A stretch of DNA of 64,000 nt from the NCBI RefSeq assembly GCF_007828035.1, contig NZ_VITV01000002.1, positions 595,591 to 659,590 on the forward strand, read 5' to 3'. Position 1 is the stretch's first letter; each line of letters opens with the position of its first letter. Shown one piece after another: positions 54,801-61,260 of the stretch. The notes under the pieces are model-generated. The model did no database searches. It was not told the DNA's origin and was given only the letters and a program-made list of their open reading frames with translations. The DNA is from Nitrospirillum amazonense. Its GTDB lineage: Bacteria; Pseudomonadota; Alphaproteobacteria; Azospirillales; Azospirillaceae. The position numbers and the translations under genes are program-made.

Positions 54801-54943
54801 TCACCACCGACCAAATCCCGGGCTTCAGCACCAACCTGATCGTGGCGATGTCGTCGGACCAGGCCAACGCCTTTAGTGGCGACCAGTTGGGCGTGTTCAC
54901 CTCGGACCAGACCAACGCGTGGCAGACGGCCCGCACGTCCTGA
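48830..54943 (+). CDS. Giant octapeptide-repeat protein (2037 residues)
   Basis: I do not recognise this family. Nearly the whole protein is a run of eight-residue units, consensus A/G/S-L-T/S-T-A/D-Q-V/L/I-x (for example ALTTAQVA, ALTTDQLN). The Q position is at 3 modulo 8 from Gln59 to Gln2027, so 246 octads keep phase without a break; only one seven-residue unit (about 53-59) shifts it earlier. No cysteine and one tryptophan (near the end) are seen; no signal peptide, membrane segment or separate domain. ATG 48830 follows GGAGG by five bases. A solenoid, helical or beta, is likely from the regular L and V/I/L positions. A surface or scaffolding role is only a guess. Confidence 0.85.
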   Translation: MVSQIGLLTPAQFAAITTTNIQRLTTQDVQALTTAQIKAMTTQQAAAFQVSQMVFSATQLQAFSEADITALGTDDFKALKSTQVAGLTSNQIQALTTDQLSALTTADIQEFSKAQIGALTTDQLAALSTADIRALTVTQLSGLTTAQLAGLGSDNLSALNSTQTASLTAAQVKALTTDQLASLTTADIREFSATQIASLSTGQTAGLTTDAVAALTTAQVAGLTTAQIRSLTSDQLSALSTADAKALSVTQLSALGTSQVPFLTSNVLSTLSSIQVAAFSTVQVKALTTDQLNSLTTADIREFTSLQVAALTTAQISALSTGNLAALTTIQTAALSTAQVAALGTDQVAGLTTAQVANLSANQVKALSTDQLDALGTATVRTLSSIQLAALTTAQVAGLSTGNLSALTSAQVQKLSTAQVRALTTDQLNGLTTADVREFAATQVTALSTAQISSLDTDNLSALTTTQLTGLTSTQLSALSTSQVAALTTAQLASLTAVQLKGLGSDQFSALGTASVQKLTPAQVAALTTAQIAGLSTDNLSALNSAQVAVLGSLQIRALTTDQLNALNSADIREFTVTQVGQLTTDQVAGLGSDALAALSTAQVANLTTAQLRALTSDQLSALSTADLRALTSLQIPGLTTGQIATLGTDALSALNSAQVQKLTNAQVQSLTTDQLNALGAADLKEFAPGQIAALTTAQVAGLRTDTLAALSTAQVAALTTAQVRALTTDQLGTLSTADARALTATQLAAVSTAQLSALGSDALSALSATQVTGLTGAQVKALTTDQLNSLTSADIREFSAAQVASLTTDQVSGLGTANLSALSSAQVPSLTSAQVQALTTTQLNALTTADVREFSATQVGALTTAQLSALGTSQLTALTSLQLAGLTTTQVGALTTDQVTALTTAQLVTLSATQVKALTTDQLSALPTANLQKLTGTQIAALTTTQVAGLATGTLTALTTAQVVSLTAAQVGALTTDQLNTLSTAEARALTSLQLTSLSTAQVAALGTAFLTALSSTQVASLSAAQVKALTTDQLGTLPTADARALTATQVTALTTNQVAALSSDALSALSASQVAGLTSAQIRALTTDQLNSLTTADIRELSGTQVGFLSTGQVAALGTANLAALSSAQVPSLNSAQIQALTSTQLNSLNSADIRELSATQVGQLTTAQLSALGTDQLTALSSTQVGGLTTAQLNTLTTDQVATLTTAQVASLTATQVKALSTDQLDALSTDTVRTLTGTQVAALTTAQLAGLSTTNLSVLTTAQVTSLTAAQVASLTTDQLNTLSTDDARALTATQLQALTTAQVSQLSTSFLATLSTTQISNLSAAQIKVLTSDQLNTLPTADARALTATQVQALTTAQVSSLGTDALSALSATQVGTLNSAQVQALTSGQLNSLTTADVREFTAAQVGQLTTAQLSALGTNQLTALSTSQVPSLTTAQVSALTTTQVGVLTTAQVTSLSAAQVKVLSTDQINALGTDTVRTLTGTQVAALTTDQISGLGIPFLSTLTTGQVASLTTLQLHALGTDQLNALSTGDIRALTATQLSSLGTDQVSGLGTDFLQALSTTQVSSLTAAQVKVLSTDQLDALSTADARALTATQLAALSTDQIAGFSTDNLSALNATQVNSLTSAQLQSLGTGQLNALTTSDVTEFTAAQVALLTTSQLAALDTAHVGALTTTQTAALTTAQVGALTTAQVGGLTTAQVASLSATQVKTLSTDQLNALSTGDARALSATQLAALTTAQLSGLSTTVLSALSNTQLSSLSASQIQTLSTDQLNALSTSQIRGLSPTLIAALTTAQISGLDTDNLSALSGPQATVLTTAQIQALTTSQLKALSTADIRELSASQLGALTTSQISGLTTDDVSTLTATQVAGLSTAQIGALSTAQAAALTTTQVSGLSLTQVKALGTAQLDALATDRIVNLTPAQVTALTTAQLAGLSSTNLSALSGTQVALLNSTQIDALSTTQISALTTDDIREFTVSQVPMFTTDQIPGFSTNLIVAMSSDQANAFSGDQLGVFTSDQTNAWQTARTS

Positions 54944-54976
54944 GCCTGAGGACCGAAAGGGGGCGAAGGGCGGCTC

Positions 54977-55420
54977 TCAGGCGCCGGCCAGGCTCCACAG
55001 GGCGGTCCCGGCCACCAGCGGGCGGTCGCCGTCATGGACGCGGACCTCGGTCACCAGCTGCGACCAGTTGCGGCGGATCAGCCGCGCCTCGCCCTGTACC
55101 AGGGTGCCGCGCGGGCCGCTGCCTAGGTGGTTCAGCGTCAGGTTCAGCAGCACCGCCTCCCCCTCCGGCACGCCTTCGTCACTGATGGCGCGCAGGCAGA
55201 CCAGTTCGGCGAAGGATGAGAGGACGGAGGTGTGGATCTGGCCCGTGCCGGCCAGGTGGCGTTCATCGGCGACGAAGGCGCGGACCCAGCCGCCATCCCC
55301 GCCGCCGCGAGCCGGCCGGCCCTCCCAGAAGGGGCCGATATGGGCGATGAAGCCGGGGGTCACGGGGCAGAGGGCCCAGCCCTCCGTACTTGTCTCCACC
55401 ACGCCGCCGTCCGCCATCAT
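54977..55420 (-). CDS. Hotdog-fold thioesterase-like protein
   Basis: A 147-residue PaaI/hotdog-like acyl-CoA thioesterase relative. The helix FIAHIGPFWEG and strands such as WVRAFVADERHLAGTGQIHT and EAVLLNLTLNHLGSGPRGTL fit the fold. GGGAGGG before ATG 55420 supports this start. It is 36 bases downstream of fliN on the same strand and converges on the octad gene. Substrate unknown. Confidence 0.75.
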   Translation of the reverse strand: MMADGGVVETSTEGWALCPVTPGFIAHIGPFWEGRPARGGGDGGWVRAFVADERHLAGTGQIHTSVLSSFAELVCLRAISDEGVPEGEAVLLNLTLNHLGSGPRGTLVQGEARLIRRNWSQLVTEVRVHDGDRPLVAGTALWSLAGA

Positions 55421-55456
55421 GTGCCCCGCCCTCCCCTGGTTCTCAGGTGAACGACA

Positions 55457-55759
55457 TCAGCCGTTCACCCGCGTGAACTCGCGGAAGGTCACGGCGATCT
55501 TGTCCTCGACGATGGTGACCTCGCCCCGGCCGACGGTGCGGCCGGAAACGATGATGTCGGACAGGTCGTCGATCTTGCGGTCCAACTCCACGATGGCGCC
55601 GCGGCCCAGCTTCAGCAGGTCGCGCACCCGGATGGTGGAGGTGCCCAGCACCACCGACACCTCCACCACCGTGTCATAGATGGCCGACAGTTCGGGCGCT
55701 GACGACATGGTGGCGCCGCCACCGCCGAACATGGCATCGATATCGTCCTGGTTGCTCAT
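55457..55759 (-). CDS. fliN: Flagellar motor switch protein FliN
   Basis: A 100-residue C-ring component. The C-terminal SpoA domain is clear: YDTVVEVSVVLGTSTIRVRD, then LGRGAIVELDRKIDDLSDII and GEVTIVEDKIAVTFRE. A glycine-rich N-terminal stub (DAMFGGGGATMS) precedes it. It forms the base of the switch with FliM and FliG and takes part in export. No other flagellar gene is in the window, so this may be an orphan or second FliN. It lies downstream of a diguanylate cyclase (gap 120 bases). Confidence 0.9.
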   Translation of the reverse strand: MSNQDDIDAMFGGGGATMSSAPELSAIYDTVVEVSVVLGTSTIRVRDLLKLGRGAIVELDRKIDDLSDIIVSGRTVGRGEVTIVEDKIAVTFREFTRVNG

Positions 55760-55879
55760 GTCGCCGGATCCCGTATTCGCAAGTCCCGCCCGTGGGATAC
55801 CGCATGACATTACCATGACCCGGCAGCCAAGCGAGTAGCGATTTGGATGCATGCTCCGGCAAGGGCTCGCGGTGGTCGC

Positions 55880-57106
55880 CTATATCCAGCAGGCCGCGGC
55901 CAGCCCAGGGGCTTCCGCGTCGGCGCCTCGCCCCGGCGCCTCGTCCCACAGGTGCGCCTCCACCCGGTTGCGGCCGCCGGCCTTGGCGCGGTAAAGCGCC
56001 TGGTCGGCAGCATGGACCAGGGCCGCCCAACCCACGCCAGGCGCGAGATTGGCGCGACCGACGCTGACCGTGCATCGCAGCGGCGTTTGCGGGTCCACGA
56101 CCAGGTCGGCGACGGCCTGGCGGATGCGTTCCGCCACGGCGGCCACCGTGGCCATGTCGGCGTCCGGCAGGGCGACCGCGAATTCCTCGCCGCCGACGCG
56201 ACCCAGGATGTCCGTCGCGCGGACGACGCCGGCAATGGTTTGCGCGACACGGGTGATCACCATGTCACCCACGCCATGGCCCCACCGGTCGTTGATGGCC
56301 TTGAAGTGGTCGATATCGACCATCAGCACCGCCAGCATGCCGCCCCGCTGGTGGGCCCGCGCCACCAAACGCTCCCCCTTTTCCCAGAGGACACGCCGGT
56401 TGGCGATGCCGGTCAGGGGATCCTGCTCCGCCAGGCGGATCAGGCGCGCCTGCAACCGCTGCCCCACCATCCACAAATAGCCGAGGGTCAGCGTGAAGGT
56501 AACGCCGGCCCGCAGCATCAGCCCTATGGAGGTGGTGGAATCTCGCAGGTCACCGATCACCACCTGGCCGTGCGGCAGCACCATCAACGCTTCCCAACCC
56601 ATGCGGGTCAGCAGCACCGCCGCCCAGGCCACGTTGAATCCCGCCATCGTCCAGGCGGCGATCCTCAGATCGCGCTCCGCATGGCGGAGCAGAAGCCAGG
56701 CGCAGCCCATCGCCAGCAGGAAGCGGCAACCGCAACCCAGGATGACGTTGATGGGCAAGTTCAGACCGACCCCCAGGAAAAGGCCGATCTTGGCGCACGA
56801 CAGCGCCGCCGCGGGAAGCAACAGCCAGAGCGTGCGCCGGGGCCGGTCCAGGAACGAGAGGATGCCGACGTAAGCCAACATCGTTCCCCAATCCAGCAAG
56901 AGGTTACCGATCAAGCTGAACGCCGGTATGGGCCGGTTGGCGTGGGGCGTCAGGACGATCAGCATGCCAGCTGCATTGAACAGGTTCGAGGAAACCCAGA
57001 ACCAGACCGCCCTGCCCGCCTTCAGCGTACGACCGACGGGAAACAAACAGAAGGCGGCGATGACATGCAGCAGAATATTCACGTCGAGAAGTGTCAGGAC
57101 ATGCAT
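55880..57106 (-). CDS. Membrane diguanylate cyclase (GGDEF)
   Basis: A 408-residue enzyme that makes c-di-GMP from two GTP. About six to seven N-terminal helices (residues 1-200) form a membrane sensor. The GGDEF domain (about 235-390) has the intact active site VGGEEFAV and a preceding RxxD I-site (RATDILGRV), five residues before it. Product inhibition is therefore expected. ATG 57106 follows GGAAG by four bases; a longer start exists at 57154. It is upstream of fliN on the same strand. Confidence 0.92.
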   Translation of the reverse strand: MHVLTLLDVNILLHVIAAFCLFPVGRTLKAGRAVWFWVSSNLFNAAGMLIVLTPHANRPIPAFSLIGNLLLDWGTMLAYVGILSFLDRPRRTLWLLLPAAALSCAKIGLFLGVGLNLPINVILGCGCRFLLAMGCAWLLLRHAERDLRIAAWTMAGFNVAWAAVLLTRMGWEALMVLPHGQVVIGDLRDSTTSIGLMLRAGVTFTLTLGYLWMVGQRLQARLIRLAEQDPLTGIANRRVLWEKGERLVARAHQRGGMLAVLMVDIDHFKAINDRWGHGVGDMVITRVAQTIAGVVRATDILGRVGGEEFAVALPDADMATVAAVAERIRQAVADLVVDPQTPLRCTVSVGRANLAPGVGWAALVHAADQALYRAKAGGRNRVEAHLWDEAPGRGADAEAPGLAAACWI

Positions 57107-57295
57107 TTCACTTCCACCGCCGCGCAATACCGATAACGGCCGGATATTCCCCATAGAATCGACCGGGGCGCCCGCGATAGGACAGCGAAAATAAATCCGT
57201 CAACCGGACACCGGAACCCGATGATGATACTAGCACACAACTGTTACCGGAGTGGACGATGCCCACGCGCTACCTGGAAATGCAGATCTGCAAAA

Positions 57296-57826
57296 TCAGG
57301 GGAGCCGGGCGGAAGCGGTGCGCCGCTGGGCCACGAAGGCCGCCGCCTCCCGCCAGGGCCCTAGCGTGAAGAAGCGCCGCGCCTGGCCGGAGGGGGACGG
57401 CAGGACGAACAGGACGATTCCCTCGAAATCCTGGGCCTGGCGGCCATACACCGGGCTCCCGACCAGGCCGAAGTGCCCCGCCAGGAAGACGGACGCGGCC
57501 GTCTTGCTGGTGAAGGCGACGGCGCCGGGGCGATGGCGCCGCATCTTCTCCACGAAGGCCGCCACGTCATAGGCGGCGGGGTCCAGGTCGACGTCATTGC
57601 CGAACTGGGTCTTGTTCAGGTCGGTCAGGCCCAGGCCCAGCCCCGGCAGGGTGGGATATTCCTGCGGCGTCAGGCGCGTGGGCGTGAAACCAGCGGCATG
57701 CAGGCTGGGCCAGAAGGCGTTGCCGGGCTTGGCGTAATAGGCCTTGGCCGCCATGGAGGCGCGGCTGGGCGCCGTGCCGCAGAACACCAGGTGAAGGCCG
57801 GGAACAAGAACATCGGGGATCAGCAT
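57296..57826 (-). CDS. mug: G/U mismatch-specific uracil-DNA glycosylase
   Basis: A 176-residue base-excision enzyme that removes uracil or thymine-derived bases mispaired with guanine. The active-site loop is LVFCGTAPSRASMAAKAYYA, and family residues follow in KPGNAFWPSL and TDLNKTQFGND. The later FTSKTAA segment is also typical. ATG 57826 begins MLIPDVLVPGL. It stands alone on the minus strand. Confidence 0.88.
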   Translation of the reverse strand: MLIPDVLVPGLHLVFCGTAPSRASMAAKAYYAKPGNAFWPSLHAAGFTPTRLTPQEYPTLPGLGLGLTDLNKTQFGNDVDLDPAAYDVAAFVEKMRRHRPGAVAFTSKTAASVFLAGHFGLVGSPVYGRQAQDFEGIVLFVLPSPSGQARRFFTLGPWREAAAFVAQRRTASARLP

Positions 57827-57881
57827 GGCGCAAAGATAGGGATGGTTCCCATCCCGCGCCAGTGCCGCCCCCCCCTTGACC

Positions 57882-58097
57882 TCACTCCGCCGGCTGCTGC
57901 GCCAGTTCGTCCGTATGCCCGCCGACGGTGCGGGCGATGGTGAAGAAGTTGACCAGCACGCCGAAGGCGACGAACAGCAGGCCGTCGATGTAGCCCGCCA
58001 GGTCGGTGGAACCGGCGGCGAAGAACAGGCCCAGCACGGCCACGATGATGCCCATGCCATGAACGATGACGGCCGGCAGGGTGTTGGACGCTTTCAT
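57882..58097 (-). CDS. Small membrane protein downstream of ccoS
   Basis: A 71-residue protein with two hydrophobic helices (residues about 8-29 and 34-56). The ribosome site GGAG stands before its ATG. It is the last gene after ccoS, 25 bases away, so it may be part of the cbb3 assembly operon. I know no named family for it. Confidence 0.65.
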   Translation of the reverse strand: MKASNTLPAVIVHGMGIIVAVLGLFFAAGSTDLAGYIDGLLFVAFGVLVNFFTIARTVGGHTDELAQQPAE

Positions 58098-58122
58098 GAC
58101 TCACTCCATCAGGCTAAACGGA

Positions 58123-58287
58123 TCAGGTGTGCCGCTTGGGCAGCGGCGTTTCATCCTCGTACAGGATGCGGGTGGCGGAGCCGTCGAGGTCCTCGAACTG
58201 GCCGTCGCGCACCGCCCAGAGGAAGGCGCAGAGCCCCAGCCCGCCCAGCAGCAGGGCGGCGGGGATGAGGAAAAGCAGGCTGTTCAT
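58123..58287 (-). CDS. ccoS: cbb3-type cytochrome oxidase assembly protein CcoS
   Basis: A 54-residue protein with one N-terminal membrane helix (NSLLFLIPAALLLGGLGLCA) and the CcoS pattern FLWAVRDGQFEDLDGSATRI. It is needed for cofactor insertion into the cbb3 oxidase. Its ATG overlaps the ccoI stop by four bases (ATGA), so the two are translationally coupled. Confidence 0.92.
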   Translation of the reverse strand: MNSLLFLIPAALLLGGLGLCAFLWAVRDGQFEDLDGSATRILYEDETPLPKRHT

Positions 58288-60692
58288 GACTGACCTCCGT
58301 CGGGGGATTTCCTACCGCCCAGGCGCAGGGCGTTGGCCATGACCGCCAGCGATGAGCCGGACATGGCAGCCGCCGCCACGAAAGGCGTCGCCAAGCCGGC
58401 CATGGCCACCGGCACGGCGCACAGGTTGTACAGCAGGGTGAAGGCCAGGTTCTGGCGCACCAGGGCGCGGGCCCGCCGGGCGACAGCCAGCGTCTCCGCC
58501 ACCGCCGCCAGGCCATCGCCCTGGAACACCACGTCGGCCGCGGTCTGGGTCACGTCCACGGCGCTGGCCGGGCTGAGCGAGACATCGGCAGCGGCCAGCG
58601 CCGCGGCGTCGTTCAGCCCGTCGCCCACCATCAGCACCCGGCGCCCTTCCGCCCGCAGGGCCGCTAGGTGGGCGCACTTGTCGGCCGGCCGGGCGTCGGC
58701 GCGCACGATATCGATGCCGACCTCCGCCGCCAGCGCCTGGGCGGTGATGGCGCGGTCGCCGGACAGCAGCTCCACCCGGTAGCCGGTGGCCTTCAGCTCC
58801 GCCACCACAGCGGCGGCGTCGCGGCGGGGCCGGTCGGCGAACAGGAAGCGCCGGGGCGGCTGGCCGCAGCGGCTGAACCACAGCTCCGGCCCCGCCCGCC
58901 CCTCGTCCACACCCCCATAGACAAAGTCGGTCACGCCGCAGAAGGCGCGCGACCCCAGGCGAACGAAGCCCTGCGGCCCCCGCCAGCGCAGGCCACCGCC
59001 CGGCACCTCCACCACGCCATCGGCCACGGGGCCGGGACCGGCGGCGCGGGCCAGCGCGCGCGACAGGGGGTGGCGCGACGCGCGGGCCAGGCGGGCGGCC
59101 AGTTCCAGTTCCGCCGCCGCCAGGGTGGGATCGGGCAGCAGGTCGGGGCGGCCCAGGGTCAGGGTTCCGGTCTTGTCGAACACCACGGTGTCGACGGGTG
59201 CCAGGCGCTCCAGGGCGGTGGCGGACTTCAGCAGGATGCCCTGGCGCATCAGCCGGCCGCTGGCCGCCACCTGCACCGCCGGCACCGCCAGCGCCAGGGC
59301 GCAGGGGCAGGTGATGATCAGGACGGACACGGCGATCAGCAGCGCCTGGTACCAGGCGGCATGGCCCAGGAACACCCAGGCCAGGAAGGTGGCCAGCGCC
59401 GTCAGGTGCACCACGGGCGTGTAGGCCCGGGCGATGCGGTCGGCCAGCAGGACATGGCGCGCCCGCCCCTGCTCCGCCGCCTCCAGCAGGCGCACCATCT
59501 CCGCCAGCAGCGTGCCCTCGCCACTGGCGGTGGCGATCAGGCGCAAGGGAGCGGTGCGGTTGATCATGCCGGCGAAGACCTGGGCGCCGGGTGCCACCGC
59601 CAGGGGCAGCGTCTCGCCCGTCACCAGGCTGGCGTCCAGGTCGGACACGCCCTCGGCCACCGTGCCGTCCACGCCGATGCGCTCCCCCGCCGCCACCAGC
59701 ACCGTGGCGCCCAGGGGCACGCGGGCGGGGGGCAGGACCTGGGGCAGGCCGTCGGCGCCCAGCACCGACACGGGCGCCTGGTTCAGCGCCAGCAGGTGGG
59801 CGGCCGCCGACCGCGCGCGGCCCCGCGCCCGGCTGTCCAGGTAGCGGCCTACCAGCAGGAAGAACAGCAGCATGACGGCGCCGTCGAAATAGGCGTGCTC
59901 CCCATGCTGGGCCGTCATCACCACGCTCATGCCCGTGGTCAGCAGCACGCCCACGGAAATGGGCACATCCATGTTGGTGCGGCCGGCCCGTAGCGCCGCC
60001 AGCGCCGACTGGAAGAAGGGCTGCCCGGCAATGGCCACCGTGGGCAGGGCGATCAGCGCCGACACCCAGTGCAGCAGCGTGCGGGTGGCGTCGCCCATGG
60101 CATCGGCGCCGGACCAGACCGAGACGGACAGCAGCATGACGTTGGCGGCGGCAAAGCCCGCCAGCGCTAGACGGCGCAGCAGCGCCCGTTCCTGCGCCGC
60201 CGCCGGATCGCCCCCCGCGCCGGCGCCGCCGAAGGGCGCCACGCGATAGCCCAGGCCCGTCACCAGCCGGGCATACTCCACGGCCTGGGCGGGGGTGCCC
60301 GTCCAGCGCAGGGTCAGGCAGCGGGTGGTCAGGTTGGCCCGGGCCGAGCGCACCTCGGGATGGTGCTTGGTCACCGCCGCCTCGATCAGCCACAGGCAGG
60401 CGCCGCAGTGCAAGCCGTCGATGCTGAGGCGCAGCAGGCAGCTGCCGTCCGGCGCCACCGCCACCGCGTCGGGCAGGCCCAACAGAGGATCGGCGCCGTC
60501 CCCGTCGTCCGCCACGGCGGGGGCGGCGGCCTCCGCCGGCCGGCGGTCGTAATAAGCGTCCAGCCCCAGGTCATGGATCAGGGTGTAGGCGCCGGCACAG
60601 CCCTGGCAGCAGAAGGCACCCCGCTCCGTCGCCGCCCCCAGCAGGGGCTGGCCGCAATGCCGGCAGTGCGTCGTCAGGCTGTCCAAGGGCAT
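58284..60692 (-). CDS. ccoI: Copper-translocating P-type ATPase CcoI (FixI)
   Basis: An 802-residue P1B-type pump that supplies copper for cbb3 oxidase assembly. The N-terminal cysteines are CRHCGQP and FCCQGCAGAY. The heavy-metal domain motif is DGLHCGACLWLIE (Cys96, Cys99). The CPC membrane motif is in ITCPCALALAVP, phosphorylation site VFDKTGTLTLG, and hinge MVGDGLNDAAALAAADV. About eight membrane helices are expected. It starts 19 bases after ccoH and overlaps ccoS. Confidence 0.97.
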   Translation of the reverse strand: MPLDSLTTHCRHCGQPLLGAATERGAFCCQGCAGAYTLIHDLGLDAYYDRRPAEAAAPAVADDGDGADPLLGLPDAVAVAPDGSCLLRLSIDGLHCGACLWLIEAAVTKHHPEVRSARANLTTRCLTLRWTGTPAQAVEYARLVTGLGYRVAPFGGAGAGGDPAAAQERALLRRLALAGFAAANVMLLSVSVWSGADAMGDATRTLLHWVSALIALPTVAIAGQPFFQSALAALRAGRTNMDVPISVGVLLTTGMSVVMTAQHGEHAYFDGAVMLLFFLLVGRYLDSRARGRARSAAAHLLALNQAPVSVLGADGLPQVLPPARVPLGATVLVAAGERIGVDGTVAEGVSDLDASLVTGETLPLAVAPGAQVFAGMINRTAPLRLIATASGEGTLLAEMVRLLEAAEQGRARHVLLADRIARAYTPVVHLTALATFLAWVFLGHAAWYQALLIAVSVLIITCPCALALAVPAVQVAASGRLMRQGILLKSATALERLAPVDTVVFDKTGTLTLGRPDLLPDPTLAAAELELAARLARASRHPLSRALARAAGPGPVADGVVEVPGGGLRWRGPQGFVRLGSRAFCGVTDFVYGGVDEGRAGPELWFSRCGQPPRRFLFADRPRRDAAAVVAELKATGYRVELLSGDRAITAQALAAEVGIDIVRADARPADKCAHLAALRAEGRRVLMVGDGLNDAAALAAADVSLSPASAVDVTQTAADVVFQGDGLAAVAETLAVARRARALVRQNLAFTLLYNLCAVPVAMAGLATPFVAAAAMSGSSLAVMANALRLGGRKSPDGGQS

Positions 60693-60711
60693 GGGGCGCG
60701 TCCTATCCGCC

Positions 60712-61227
60712 TTACTTCACGAACAGCCGGCGGGTCAGGTGGTACCAGTTGGCCCCCTTTTCCGCCTTCAGCTTCAGGTCCCACTGCCCGTGCTTGGGCA
60801 GGGTGACGGTAGCGGTGTAGCGGCCGTTGCCGGCGGCGGTGAAGGTCAGCGGCACGTCGGGCATGATGTCGATGGGCCGCACTAGGCGGCCGGTCAGGGC
60901 CATGCCGTCCAGGACGGTGCCGTCGCGGTCGGTGATGCGCACGGTCAGCACACCCGTCCCTTTAGCGCTGTCGGCGGCCGGCTCGATATCCGCGTCGAAC
61001 ACCCAGCCCAGGGCGTCCTGCTGGGCCTGCGCCTCCAGCACCTTGTTGTATTCGATGCCCCGTTCATAGGGCTTGGCGGTAACGATGCCGGTCCAGCTAT
61101 GCATGGCGTAGTAGATCAGGATGCTGTTCACCACGATCACCACGCCCATGCCGCCCACGAAGATCCAGGGGATGAGGGAGCGCTTGGGCTTGAGCGGTTG
61201 GCGGCGGGGCATGTCGATGACGGTCAT
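60712..61227 (-). CDS. ccoH: cbb3 oxidase assembly protein CcoH (FixH)
   Basis: A 171-residue protein with one N-terminal helix (PWIFVGGMGVVIVVNSILIY) and a periplasmic domain. The FixH segment SWTGIVTAKPYERGIEYN and later HGQWDLKLKAEKGANWYHLT are family hallmarks. It works with CcoI and CcoS. ATG 61227 follows the GGAGT site; GTG 61236 is an alternative. It lies between ccoG and ccoI. Confidence 0.93.
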   Translation of the reverse strand: MTVIDMPRRQPLKPKRSLIPWIFVGGMGVVIVVNSILIYYAMHSWTGIVTAKPYERGIEYNKVLEAQAQQDALGWVFDADIEPAADSAKGTGVLTVRITDRDGTVLDGMALTGRLVRPIDIMPDVPLTFTAAGNGRYTATVTLPKHGQWDLKLKAEKGANWYHLTRRLFVK

Positions 61228-61260
61228 GACGGTCACTCCTCAGGATCAGGGCCTGGCAGA

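Noticed and set aside
48830..54943. CRISPR-like repetition, because of the 24-bp DNA period
   Set aside because: The units are coding, contiguous and without unique spacers; the repeat is at protein level.
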